Below, one piece after another: positions 48,768-56,908 of a stretch of DNA of 64,000 bases. The stretch is taken from positions 2,106,501-2,170,500 of the forward strand of contig NZ_CP054570.1 in assembly GCF_013343115.1 (NCBI RefSeq). The letters run 5' to 3'. This stretch comes from Streptococcus sanguinis. Lineage in GTDB: Bacteria; Bacillota; Bacilli; Lactobacillales; Streptococcaceae. Positions within the stretch are counted from its first letter, which is position 1; each line of letters opens with the position of its first letter. The notes under the pieces are model-generated. The model was not told the origin of the DNA and did no database searches. It worked only from the letters and a program-made list of their open reading frames with translations. A program made the translations under genes and the position numbers.

Positions 48768-49745
48768 ATGAAGGTTCTAGTGACAGGAGCGACTGGCTTT
48801 CTAGGAAAGTATGTTGTTGAAGAGCTGGCTGAACAAGGCTATCAGGTGCGAGCTTTTGGTCGTAATCTGAAGGCTGGTCGGCAGTTAGAAGGTCCTTTAG
48901 TAGAGTTTTTTGCTGGTGATTTTACCAGAGAAGAAGAAATTTTTGCAGCCTGCGAAGGAGTGGATGCAGTGGTACACGCTGGTGCTCTCTCAACGATTTG
49001 GGGACCATGGGAGCAGTTTTATCAGACCAATGTAGTAGGAACCAAGTTGGTTATGGAAGCCTGCCGGCATTTTGGAATGCAAAGACTGGTCTATATTTCC
49101 TCCCCAAGTGTTTATGCTGCTGCGCGTGATCAACTTGCTATTAAAGAAGAGGCTGCTCCTCAGGAAAACGAGCTGAATTTTTATATCAAAAGCAAGCTCA
49201 TGGCTGAGCGGATTGTCCGAAGTTATCCTCAAGTTCCATCGGTTATCTTGCGTCCAAGAGGGCTTTTTGGTATTGGGGATACCAGTATCTTTCCTAGGAT
49301 TCTGCGCTTAAGCCAAAAACTGGCGATTCCACTCATCAGAAATGGCCAGCAAATGATGGACATGACCTGTGTGGAAAATGTGGCCTTTGCTGTTCGACTG
49401 GCTTTGGAAATTCCAGAAGCGCAAGGACAGGTTTACAATATTACCAACGGAGAATCCCGTAGTTTCAAGGATATGCTGGATGAAGCTTTAGATGGTTTAC
49501 AGGTTCGTAAACGTTATGTTAAGTTACCTGCTGCTTTTCTAGGTATTCTGGCACAGGGTTTTGAAAGCTTTTATCGCTTCTTTCACATTGAAAAAGAGCC
49601 ACCTTTGACTCTTTACACTTATTACTTAATGCGTTACAGTCAAACGCTGGATATATCAGCAGCAGTAAGAGATTTGGGCTATCAACCCAAGTTGACAATC
49701 AGTGAAGGGATTGCAAAATATGTCCAACATTATCGAGAAAATTGA
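48768..49745 (+). CDS. NAD(P)-dependent epimerase/dehydratase, 3-beta-HSD-like SDR
   Basis: 325 residues, an extended short-chain dehydrogenase: Rossmann GATGFLGKYVVEEL at the start, DFTREEEIFAACEGVDAVVH, and catalytic Tyr-x-x-x-Lys in FYIKSKLMAE. The substrate domain contains RPRGLFGIGDTS. It resembles the 3-beta-hydroxysteroid dehydrogenase/OleD group, which acts on beta-hydroxy or beta-keto carbonyl compounds. First gene of a tight four-gene cluster, overlapping the next by 26 bases. A role in reducing or oxidising a ketosynthase product is inference. Confidence 0.82.
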   Translation: MKVLVTGATGFLGKYVVEELAEQGYQVRAFGRNLKAGRQLEGPLVEFFAGDFTREEEIFAACEGVDAVVHAGALSTIWGPWEQFYQTNVVGTKLVMEACRHFGMQRLVYISSPSVYAAARDQLAIKEEAAPQENELNFYIKSKLMAERIVRSYPQVPSVILRPRGLFGIGDTSIFPRILRLSQKLAIPLIRNGQQMMDMTCVENVAFAVRLALEIPEAQGQVYNITNGESRSFKDMLDEALDGLQVRKRYVKLPAAFLGILAQGFESFYRFFHIEKEPPLTLYTYYLMRYSQTLDISAAVRDLGYQPKLTISEGIAKYVQHYREN

Positions 49746-50547
49746 GTATCTTCACCCTGGGCGCTGCAGCAGTCACTTGCAGCAGATGTTTAAGGGAGTT
49801 GCCAAGAAAAAAATGATTTTTCCAGCTGGTGTTTTCCTCTTGAAGCATCGTGAGCAAGGCTATATTCTCTACGACACTGGCTATTCTCCAGCTATTCTGA
49901 AGCCCAATTTTAAATACTGGCTTTATGGTCTGGGAACGCCTGTTGATATGTCAGAAGAGGAGCGTGTAGATCGTCTGCTTGAGCAAAAAGGAATTGCGCC
50001 AGAAGATATTTCTTATGTCATCTTGTCGCACTTGCATCCAGATCACATCGGCGGAGCCGCTTTCTTTCCCAAGGCCCGCTTCATTCTGACCAAGACCGTT
50101 TTCAAAACGTATCAGCATGCCAAACTGAAGGATTTGATTTTTAAGGAATTTCTTCCGCAGGATTTTGAGAGTCGGTTGGAAGTAGTGGAACCTCAGCAGG
50201 TCCAAGCAGCATTCCTCTATCGTAAGACAGTTGACTTGTTTGGGGATGGCAGTATATATCTGGCTTCAGTTGATGGCCATGCTGCTGGGCAAGCTTGTCT
50301 CTTTTTGCCAGATTATCATCTGTTTATCGGAGCTGATTTGTGCTGGGGCGTGGATCTGTTGCCGTATACAGAGCAGATGCGTTTCTTGCCGTCACTGATC
50401 CAGAATAACAAGGAAGAATATATGGCCGGTGTGGCCTTACTTCGGCAGTTGCTTGCTGTCGGTTATCAGGTGCTAGTCAGCCATGATCCGGCTGAGAGAG
50501 CGGAGCAGATTTTGTATGAAACTAGGAACATTTCTAAAAACCTTTAG
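49720..50547 (+). CDS. Metallo-beta-lactamase-fold hydrolase
   Basis: 275 residues. The metal-binding motif is intact as SHLHPDHIGG (HxHxDH), with later ligands in DGHAAGQ and SHDP. Related proteins include lactonases and thioesterase-like hydrolases, so hydrolysis of an ester, lactone or thioester is plausible. It overlaps genes on both sides (26 and 32 bases), a sign of strict co-translation. The ATG at 49720 is my preferred start; an in-frame GTG six codons earlier has comparable support. Confidence 0.8.
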   Translation: MSNIIEKIEYLHPGRCSSHLQQMFKGVAKKKMIFPAGVFLLKHREQGYILYDTGYSPAILKPNFKYWLYGLGTPVDMSEEERVDRLLEQKGIAPEDISYVILSHLHPDHIGGAAFFPKARFILTKTVFKTYQHAKLKDLIFKEFLPQDFESRLEVVEPQQVQAAFLYRKTVDLFGDGSIYLASVDGHAAGQACLFLPDYHLFIGADLCWGVDLLPYTEQMRFLPSLIQNNKEEYMAGVALLRQLLAVGYQVLVSHDPAERAEQILYETRNISKNL

Positions 50548-51775
50548 CGTCATGCGCTGGGGGCATCGATTTAAAGACCGACAGGCATTAGAACGCTATC
50601 AAGTCAAGGCTTTAGCAATCTATCGGGAATTTCTGCAGCAGGAATCGCCTTATTTTAAATCAGGCATTCCAGCAGATTTTAAGATGAATAAGGCCTTTAT
50701 GATGGAGCATTTCAATGAGCTCAATACTCAGGGGCTGGATCGTGATGAGTTACTAGCCTTGGCTCTGGAGAGCGAGCGGACACGTGATTTCAGCCCCATG
50801 ATAGGAGAAATTGCTGTTGGCCTGTCTTCAGGAACATCTGGTCACCGAGGCTTGTTTGTCACCACTGAAAAGGAGCGCAGTATGTGGGCGGCAGCTATCT
50901 TGGCCAAGATGCTGCCTAAAGGCAAACTCTTTGGACATAAAATAGCCTTCTTTCTTCGGGCAGATAACCAACTCTATCAGACTGTCAATTCAGGCTTGAT
51001 TTCTCTGGAGTATTTTGATACTTTTCAGGGAGCCGAAGAGCATGTAGAGCGTTTGAATGCTTACCAGCCAACGATTTTGGTAGCGCCAGCATCAATGCTC
51101 TTGGAGCTGGCAAAACAAGTCCAGGCAGGGAATTTGCAGATTGCCCCTAGCAAAGTCGTATCAGTGGCAGAAATTTTGGAAGAGCCAGATCAGCAGAGTA
51201 TTCAAGAAGGATTTGGTCTAAAAAAGGTGGATCAGGTTTACCAAGCGACCGAGGGCTTTTTAGCCTGCAGCTGTGCCTACGGTAATCTTCATCTAAATGA
51301 AGACATTGTCCATGTAGATAAGCACTACTTGGATGATAGGCGCTTTTACCCAATTATTACGGATTTCAAGCGGACTTCTCAGCCAATTTTTCAATATGAG
51401 TTGAATGATATCTTGGTAGAAAATCCTGAACCTTGCCCCTGCGGTTCGGTCTTTACACGGATTGATAGGATTGAGGGCCGGTCGGATGATATTTTCATGT
51501 TTGAAAATGCTGCAGGTCAGTCGGTGGAGGTCTTTCCAGACTTTATCCGCCGTTGTCTGCTCTTGGTTGATGGGATTGGAGAATATCAAGTCGCTCAGAA
51601 AAAGGACTACTCGCTGACCATTGCTATCGAACATCGTAGTCAGCAGCGAGAAGACGAGATTATCCAGCAGTTTCAGAATTTGGCGACTGATAAAGACTTT
51701 CTTATACCGGCTATTTCTTTTGAAGATTATCAGCGGGACAGAAGCCGTAAGTTGAAACGTATCTATCGGGCTTAA
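50516..51775 (+). CDS. Adenylate-forming enzyme, F390 synthetase/PaaK-like
   Basis: 419 residues. The ATP-binding motif GLSSGTSGHRGLF, the YQATEGFLACSC region and the GRSDDIFMF hinge with its Asp are all present, and a late Lys (RDRSRKLKRIYR) could be catalytic. CPCG near residue 310 resembles a metal-binding loop seen in phenylacetate-CoA ligase relatives. It should activate a carboxylic acid with ATP for transfer to CoA, a carrier protein or a second molecule. No carrier-protein gene is adjacent. Substrate unknown. Confidence 0.82.
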   Translation: MKLGTFLKTFSVMRWGHRFKDRQALERYQVKALAIYREFLQQESPYFKSGIPADFKMNKAFMMEHFNELNTQGLDRDELLALALESERTRDFSPMIGEIAVGLSSGTSGHRGLFVTTEKERSMWAAAILAKMLPKGKLFGHKIAFFLRADNQLYQTVNSGLISLEYFDTFQGAEEHVERLNAYQPTILVAPASMLLELAKQVQAGNLQIAPSKVVSVAEILEEPDQQSIQEGFGLKKVDQVYQATEGFLACSCAYGNLHLNEDIVHVDKHYLDDRRFYPIITDFKRTSQPIFQYELNDILVENPEPCPCGSVFTRIDRIEGRSDDIFMFENAAGQSVEVFPDFIRRCLLLVDGIGEYQVAQKKDYSLTIAIEHRSQQREDEIIQQFQNLATDKDFLIPAISFEDYQRDRSRKLKRIYRA

Positions 51776-51875
51776 GAATGCTCCAAGTGGAAAAACATAT
51801 GAATCAGAGGCTGAAGTGCTTTGGCAGTTTACCTAGCTATTGAGCAGCCCCAAGTCTGACAAGAAGGAGTTTAAT

Positions 51876-52820
51876 ATGACAGCAGTAAAGAATCATATAA
51901 AGATTGTTGGTTATGGTACGCATCTACCTAGAAATACTGTGACTTTTAAGGATCAGACCCGTTATCGAGTGGTGGAAAATGAAGAAACCCAGCTTTCCAT
52001 GGCTGTTAAGGCGATTGAAAAAGCCCTAGAGCAAGCGGGCTTGACAATCAAAGACATCGATTGTATCGTGTCAGCCAGTGCGGTGGGTGTCCAGCCTATT
52101 CCTTGTACAGCGGCCCTGATTCATGAGTTGGTAGCCAAGGGCTTGTCCATTCCAGCCATGGATATCAATACGACTTGCACCAGCTTTATCTCGGCTTTGA
52201 GTCTCATGTCTCATTTGTTGGAGGCTGGTGAGTATCATAGAATCCTCATCGTGTCCAGTGAGGTTGGAAGTTTGGGTCTCAATCCCAATCAGAAGGAAAG
52301 TTTTGAGTTGTTCAGTGACGGGGCGGCTGCTTTGATTTTTGAAGCAACAGAGGAAGAGAGAGGGGTCATCTCCAGCCTGCAGCGGACCTGGTCTGAAGGA
52401 GCTCACGATACAGAGATTCGCGGTGGATTGACATCGTTTCAGCCTAAGGAGTATTCGGATGCTACCAAGACTCACTACATGTTTGACATGAATGGTAAGA
52501 AGATTCTCTTGCTCTCTGCCAGAAAAATTCCAGAAATGTTTAAAGAATTTAAAGAAAAGAGTGGCCTCAGTCTGTCTGACTTGGATTATATCATTCCGCA
52601 TCAGGCCAGTCGTGCCCTGCCAATGGTCATGCGCAGCTTGGGTATTCCTGATGATAAATACCTTAATATTGTGCAAGACTATGGGAATATGGTGTCAGTA
52701 GCAGTGCCTTTTTCTCTCTGCTATGCTCTGGAGCGTAATCTAGTCAAGGAAGGGGACACCATCGCTCTGATGGGAACAGCAGCTGGAATGACAGTTAATA
52801 TGCTGGCTATGAAATTATAA
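51876..52820 (+). CDS. 3-oxoacyl-ACP synthase III-like condensing enzyme
   Basis: 314 residues, thiolase fold. The FabH-type triad is complete: Cys in INTTCTSF, His in IIPHQASRALP, Asn in DYGNMVSVAV. It is not the housekeeping FabH of the fatty-acid operon, because none of the fab genes are nearby; it travels with the SDR, hydrolase and adenylating enzyme. It could condense an activated acid with malonyl-ACP or another acyl unit. The ATG at 51876 has AGAAGGAG upstream. A strong hairpin follows. Confidence 0.85.
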   Translation: MTAVKNHIKIVGYGTHLPRNTVTFKDQTRYRVVENEETQLSMAVKAIEKALEQAGLTIKDIDCIVSASAVGVQPIPCTAALIHELVAKGLSIPAMDINTTCTSFISALSLMSHLLEAGEYHRILIVSSEVGSLGLNPNQKESFELFSDGAAALIFEATEEERGVISSLQRTWSEGAHDTEIRGGLTSFQPKEYSDATKTHYMFDMNGKKILLLSARKIPEMFKEFKEKSGLSLSDLDYIIPHQASRALPMVMRSLGIPDDKYLNIVQDYGNMVSVAVPFSLCYALERNLVKEGDTIALMGTAAGMTVNMLAMKL

Positions 52821-52832
52821 TACAATAAAAAT

Positions 52833-52868
52833 AGGGTGTACAGAACCAAAAGAGGTTTTGTACACCCT
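52833..52868 (+). terminator. Terminator after the four-gene cluster
   Basis: AGGGTGTACAGAACC pairs over 15 positions with GGTTTTGTACACCCT (one G-U); followed by GTTTAATTTTTC. Confidence 0.85.
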
Positions 52869-52887
52869 GTTTAATTTTTCAAAATAT

Positions 52888-52917
52888 GAAAAGAGCTGGA
52901 ACCCATTGGGTTCCAGC
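52888..52917 (-). terminator. Terminator after the TetR gene
   Basis: GCTGGAACCC, loop AAT on the minus strand, GGGTTCCAGC, then TCTTTTC. Confidence 0.8.
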
Positions 52918-52923
52918 AACTTC

Positions 52924-53454
52924 TTACAGCATTTTCAAAAGAAATTCTGCTATTTGTTCAGGACTTTCTTTTTTTCCTCTAGCAATCCACATTTGGCAGA
53001 CACCAAAGAAGGCATTGGCGAGAAAGACTCTGCTGTATTCTTTTTCAAAATGATTGTAAACACGTCTACTAAAACGGTCCTGCAGACTATCTGCCAACAT
53101 TACCTGCAGCTTATGGCGCAGAAAATTCTGAATCTCTTTCGTGCCGTTTTCTGTCAAAAGAGCAGCCAAGAGTGGCTCTAGCTGGAGGAACTGAAAGACC
53201 TCTGTAATCGCAGTTTGAACATCTTCTTGATTATTCTCAAAAATATATCCCAACTGATGAAAGAGGTTTTGCTGATAACGTTCAATCATATCGTACTTGT
53301 CCTTGTAGTGAGTATAAAAACTACTACGGCTGATGCCAGCAGCTTGAGCTAGCTGTACAGTAGTGATATGGTCGAAGGACTGCTTATGCAGTAGTGAAAC
53401 CATGGCTCTTTCAATAATAGCCTTGGTTTTTCGGCGTTTATTGCTTTCTAACAT
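52924..53454 (-). CDS. TetR/AcrR-family transcriptional regulator
   Basis: 176 residues. The N-terminal HTH (about 10-55) has TVQLAQAAGISRSSFYTHYKDKYDMIE; the C-terminal part is a helical ligand domain of the TetR_C_7 (DUF)/YhgE-associated kind. It faces the four-gene cluster (convergent) and is divergent from the YhgE-type gene 0.8 kb away, and could control either. Its promoter overlaps a perfect palindrome, so it is probably autoregulated. Confidence 0.85.
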   Translation of the reverse strand: MLESNKRRKTKAIIERAMVSLLHKQSFDHITTVQLAQAAGISRSSFYTHYKDKYDMIERYQQNLFHQLGYIFENNQEDVQTAITEVFQFLQLEPLLAALLTENGTKEIQNFLRHKLQVMLADSLQDRFSRRVYNHFEKEYSRVFLANAFFGVCQMWIARGKKESPEQIAEFLLKML

Positions 53455-53541
53455 AAAATCTCCCTTTGAGGCTAAGCCTCAGTCTGCTCTTCAAGCGAAT
53501 AGCCGTCATAGCAAACTACTTTTTCTTTTTCTCCGTGTACT

Positions 53542-53570
53542 ATTATATCAAATGTTTTTCCAGTGGAAAA
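53542..53570 (-). promoter_or_regulatory. TetR gene promoter with palindromic operator
   Basis: On the minus strand TATAAT (53542-53547) lies 17 bases from a weak -35. The -35 is covered by TTTTCCAGTGGAAAA (53556-53570), a 7-1-7 perfect inverted repeat of TetR-operator size. Confidence 0.6.
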
Positions 53571-53639
53571 GAGTTAAATTCCGGAATTAAGCATAGATAG
53601 TCAAAATTTTATCTGATTAGGCTTAGTCGACTGGTAAAA

Positions 53640-53674
53640 TAATAAAGCCGAGGCTTAAAGTAAAGTCTCGACTT
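53640..53674 (-). terminator. Hairpin after the remnant gene
   Basis: On the minus strand AAGTCGAGACTT pairs with AAGCCTCGGCTT with one mismatch and one wobble; followed by TATTATTTTA. Confidence 0.55.
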
Positions 53675-53686
53675 TTGTTATGAACA

Positions 53687-54185
53687 TTATTTAAAGTAGA
53701 GGTAGTCAGGGTCAGGAGTGACATAAAGTAGCTCGCCTTCCTGTGAGAAGATAATAGAAATCTGTTCATTTTTATAAGAGTAAATTGTATAGGTGTTTTG
53801 TAATCTTGATGCTTGAGCAATGTCAACTGCACCCACTAAGAAAGCACGCGCTTGTTCGGTACTTATTTTTTGCTCCTGAATCAGTCTTTTAAGATTTTCT
53901 AATTCTTTTCTTCAAGTGCTTTGCTTTCAGATGCGAGGTCGGTGCTTATTTTTTCTGGTTCGCCGAGAATACTTTTGACTTTTTCTTGGGTATATCCTTT
54001 AAATTGAGGAATTTGAACTTCAAAACCGCCAGATTCATAGGATTGGTAATAAACCTTGGCATTCTAACATAAAACTGATTTTCTGTGTACCTACCTATAG
54101 GAAAATACCTTTTATTTACAGATTGTTCAGAGATTAAAGACAGTAGGGCGAACTTATTCCGCTTCCCAGCAATCTTTTTAAACAA
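53687..54185 (-). pseudogene. Frameshifted small-protein gene remnant
   Basis: On the minus strand one frame codes AKVYYQSYESGGFEVQIPQF from about 54060, continues through KGYTQEKVKSILGEPEK, and meets TAG at 53899-53901. Shifting one base within the AAAAG run near 53905 continues the same style of protein: ELENLKRLIQEQ, then YTIYSYKNEQISIIF, ending VTPDPDYLYFK. One lost A therefore explains the break. The N-terminal part is also unclear: a Met start at 54185 (MFKKIAGKRNK) is in a different frame. It looks like a degraded streptococcal lipoprotein-type gene; I do not recognise the family firmly. The gap of 53455-54295 holds only this and regulatory sequences. Confidence 0.65.
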
Positions 54186-54187
54186 AA

Positions 54188-54204
54188 TTAGACACGGTGT
54201 CTAA
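54188..54204. promoter_or_regulatory. Operator 1: TTAGACACGGTGTCTAA
   Basis: A perfect 8-1-8 palindrome typical of TetR-family operators. A second, imperfect copy lies 76 bases downstream, and the promoter of the YhgE-type gene lies between them. Confidence 0.7.
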
Positions 54205-54220
54205 TTTTTAAAGAATAAGC

Positions 54221-54248
54221 TTGTATTAATTTTTGATTGGTGTATAAT
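54221..54248 (+). promoter_or_regulatory. Promoter of the YhgE-type gene
   Basis: TTGTAT, a 16-bp spacer and TATAAT, bracketed by two operator copies. Confidence 0.6.
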
Positions 54249-54263
54249 CAATTTTGTTGAAAT

Positions 54264-54280
54264 TTGGACACTGTGTATAA
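54264..54280. promoter_or_regulatory. Operator 2: TTGGACACTGTGTATAA
   Basis: Matches operator 1 at 14 of 17 positions and keeps the GACAC-N-GTGT core. It lies just downstream of the -10, where a bound repressor would block transcription. Confidence 0.65.
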
Positions 54281-54295
54281 TTTTAGGAGGTAGAC

Positions 54296-56719
54296 ATGTT
54301 AAGAGAATGGAAAGCTATTTTAAAAAAGCCGACTTTTATCATTGTGATGTTGGGAGTCTCTATGATTCCTGCCTTGTATAATGTTATTTTCTTGAGCTCC
54401 ATGTGGGATCCGTATGGAAAGGTATCGGACTTGCCAGTGGCGGTCGTCAATCAGGATAAAGCTGTAACTGCTAGTGGCAAGACCTTGTCTATAGGTGAGG
54501 ATGTTGTTTCCAGCCTCAAGGAAAATAAAAATCTGGATTTTCACTTTGTCAGTAAAGAAGATGCTCAAAATGGTTTGGAAAAGGGTGATTACTACATGGT
54601 TGTGACGCTTCCAAGTGATTTATCTGAACGTGCAGCCAGTATTTTGACAGATAATCCTCAACAAATGAAGATTGACTATCAAACGTCTAGCGGCCACAGT
54701 TTTATTGCTGGTAAGATGAGTGATTCAGCCATGGCTTCTTTGAAGCAGACGGTGGCGCAAAATGTAACTGATACTTATACAAACGCCTTATTTAAGAATA
54801 TGGGAGACCTAAAAAATGGCTTGGTGAAGGCATCTGATGGTGCTCAGCAATTAGCATCTGGCAGCCAACAACTAGGTTCAGGAAGTCAGACAATTGCAGA
54901 TAACTTAAGGACTCTGAATCAAGCTACGAGCAAATTATCGTTCGGTGTAGCTCAATTTAACACAGGACTACAGACTTATACTGGGAGTGTTGCACAAGTA
55001 TCGTCTGGACTGGATAGTTTGTCAAACGGGATAAACACTTATGCAAATGGTGTAAGTACTGTGGCCAAAGGTGCAAATCAGCTGTCGGGTCGATCAGCAG
55101 ACTTATTGGGTGGAGTCCAACAGCTTACTCAGTCAGGAGATGGAGTTCAGGCCTTATCGACAGGTGTAACGAATCTGAACACTGGCTTGGCTACATTAAA
55201 GTCTTCGGTAGATACAACCTTAGCTAACAATCAGCAAAACGTGAATGATTTGGCAACTGGCTTGACTCAGTTGAATGCTAGTATTCAAGCTGCAGCAAGT
55301 GACTCAGCAGTGTCAACAGACAGCATTGAAACTTCGTTAACCAGTGTAGCAGGATCCGCTCAGTCTATCATTAATAATAATCAAGATGCTAGGGCTGCAG
55401 CTTTAGCAAGTGTCCAAGGGACGAGCACTTATCAAGGACTTTCTAGTGAGGCTAAGGCTGAGATTGATGCAGCAGTCAGTGCTAGTCAAGCGGGAAGTGA
55501 CCAATCTGCTCAGGCAATTTTATCCGAAGTTGATATGATGAGGGCTTCTCTTGAAGTGATAAAAGCTACCAGTCAGACGAAGATTAGTCAATTGGGAAGC
55601 ACTTCTACTCAGGTCTTACCCCAAGCATCTAGCATGATAAATGGTCTTTATAATGGGTTGTCAACGATTAGTACTAGCCTCGGTTCAGCAAGTGGAGGAG
55701 CCAATCAACTAGTTGCAGGTATAGATACCTTAAATGAAAAACTAACGACTGGCGCGACACAATTGGAACAAGGGGTGACAAGCTATACCAATTCAGTCGG
55801 TCAGCTATCTGAGGGGACATCAGCTTTGGCAAGTAAGAACCCTGATTTGCTAGCAAATACAACAAAATTAGCAAACGGGGCAGCCCAATTAACAGATAAA
55901 TCGCCAGAATTGACCTCTAGTTTCGGGAACTTAGCAGATGGAACCAATCAATTAGCGAGCGGAACAGGGAAGCTGGCTGATGGCAGCAGTATTTTAACAG
56001 ATAATCTCTCTAAACTTACTGTGGGAACAAGTGATTTGTCCAATAGCCTTTCAGATGCAGGTGATAAATTGTCGGCTGTTTCAACCAAGGAAGACAATGC
56101 AAAAACTCTGGCAGATCCTCTGACACTGAGCAAGACAGATGAGAACAAGGTAGAGAAAAACGGCATTGGGATGGCGCCTTATATGATTTCAGTAGCTTTA
56201 TTTGTGGCGGCTATTTCAACCAACATCATCTTTAGTACACTTCCATCGGGGCAAGAACCTAGGACGAAACGAGATTGGCTGAAGGCCCGCATAGAGGTAA
56301 ATGGAGTAATTTCCGTCGTGGCAGGTGTTTTGGTCTATGGTGCTGTGCACTTGATAGGCTTATCTGCTAACCATGAGTGGGCAACCCTTGGTTTGATTGT
56401 CCTAGCCAGCATGACCTTTATGGCTCTTGTGACCGCTTTGGTTACTTGGGATAGCAAGCTTGGCGCCTTTGCCTCTCTGATTCTCTTGCTCTTACAGCTG
56501 GCTTCTAGTGCAGGAACCTATCCGCTGGAGCTGACTAGTAAGATTTTCCAAGTTATCAACCCTTGGCTGCCCATGAGCTATTCTGTATCGGGCTTACGCC
56601 AAACGATTTCCATGAATGGTCAAATTGGTAGTCAGGTCCTCTTCCTTGCTTTTGTTTTAGTTCTTTTCATGGTACTTGGCACTCTGGTCTATCGAACAGA
56701 TAAAAAACAGCTAGCTTAA
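54296..56719 (+). CDS. YhgE/Pip-domain membrane protein
   Basis: 807 residues. An N-terminal membrane helix (about 13-33) with the YhgE motif SMIPALYNVIFLSSMWDPYG is followed by VAVVNQDKA. A long extracellular region (about 150-600) consists of repeats of the type LasGsqqLgsGs with heptad-like Leu/Gly/Ser spacing. The C-terminal part has five or six helices in an ABC2_membrane-like domain (about 620-800). YhgE/Pip proteins relate to phage-infection proteins and to membrane parts of type VII and transport systems; the transported substance is unknown. A strong Shine-Dalgarno sequence (GGAGG) precedes the start. No ATPase gene is adjacent. Confidence 0.87.
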   Translation: MLREWKAILKKPTFIIVMLGVSMIPALYNVIFLSSMWDPYGKVSDLPVAVVNQDKAVTASGKTLSIGEDVVSSLKENKNLDFHFVSKEDAQNGLEKGDYYMVVTLPSDLSERAASILTDNPQQMKIDYQTSSGHSFIAGKMSDSAMASLKQTVAQNVTDTYTNALFKNMGDLKNGLVKASDGAQQLASGSQQLGSGSQTIADNLRTLNQATSKLSFGVAQFNTGLQTYTGSVAQVSSGLDSLSNGINTYANGVSTVAKGANQLSGRSADLLGGVQQLTQSGDGVQALSTGVTNLNTGLATLKSSVDTTLANNQQNVNDLATGLTQLNASIQAAASDSAVSTDSIETSLTSVAGSAQSIINNNQDARAAALASVQGTSTYQGLSSEAKAEIDAAVSASQAGSDQSAQAILSEVDMMRASLEVIKATSQTKISQLGSTSTQVLPQASSMINGLYNGLSTISTSLGSASGGANQLVAGIDTLNEKLTTGATQLEQGVTSYTNSVGQLSEGTSALASKNPDLLANTTKLANGAAQLTDKSPELTSSFGNLADGTNQLASGTGKLADGSSILTDNLSKLTVGTSDLSNSLSDAGDKLSAVSTKEDNAKTLADPLTLSKTDENKVEKNGIGMAPYMISVALFVAAISTNIIFSTLPSGQEPRTKRDWLKARIEVNGVISVVAGVLVYGAVHLIGLSANHEWATLGLIVLASMTFMALVTALVTWDSKLGAFASLILLLLQLASSAGTYPLELTSKIFQVINPWLPMSYSVSGLRQTISMNGQIGSQVLFLAFVLVLFMVLGTLVYRTDKKQLA

Positions 56720-56793
56720 GGCTTTTGCTTTTATGGATATGTAAAAATGTAGATGAAAAGTCTATCTGTAATTCGTTTACTTTTTCTCTAACC

Positions 56794-56820
56794 AACATCT
56801 CCTGAAAAGGGAGATGTTTT
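56794..56820 (+). terminator. Terminator after the YhgE-type gene
   Basis: AACATCTCC and GGAGATGTT flank a 7-base loop, followed by TTGTTTTC. Confidence 0.8.
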
Positions 56821-56826
56821 GTTTTC

Positions 56827-56870
56827 TTTAAGTTTTCTTTATCTTTCTTTTAAGTTTTCATCTTTAAAAT
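56827..56870 (+). promoter_or_regulatory. CiaR-like promoter of the VTC/Cthe_2159 pair
   Basis: TTTAAG-N5-TTTATC-N5-TTTAAG (56827-56832, 56838-56843, 56849-56854) has three half-sites on an 11-bp period. Exactly ten bases after the last one comes TAAAAT (56865-56870). This copies the geometry of the htrA CiaR promoter in this window. Confidence 0.6.
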
Positions 56871-56908
56871 TGCATTACATTCAAGAAAGATAGAGAGGTG
56901 AGAAGCCC

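Noticed and set aside
51876-52820. Housekeeping FabH
   Set aside because: The triad matches, but there is no fab/acc operon around it and it is packed with an SDR, an MBL hydrolase and an adenylating enzyme.
53623-53832. 69-aa open frame on the minus strand
   Set aside because: It overlaps the C-terminal half of the remnant gene in another frame and has no family features; the remnant frame (ending VTPDPDYLYFK) is the meaningful one.
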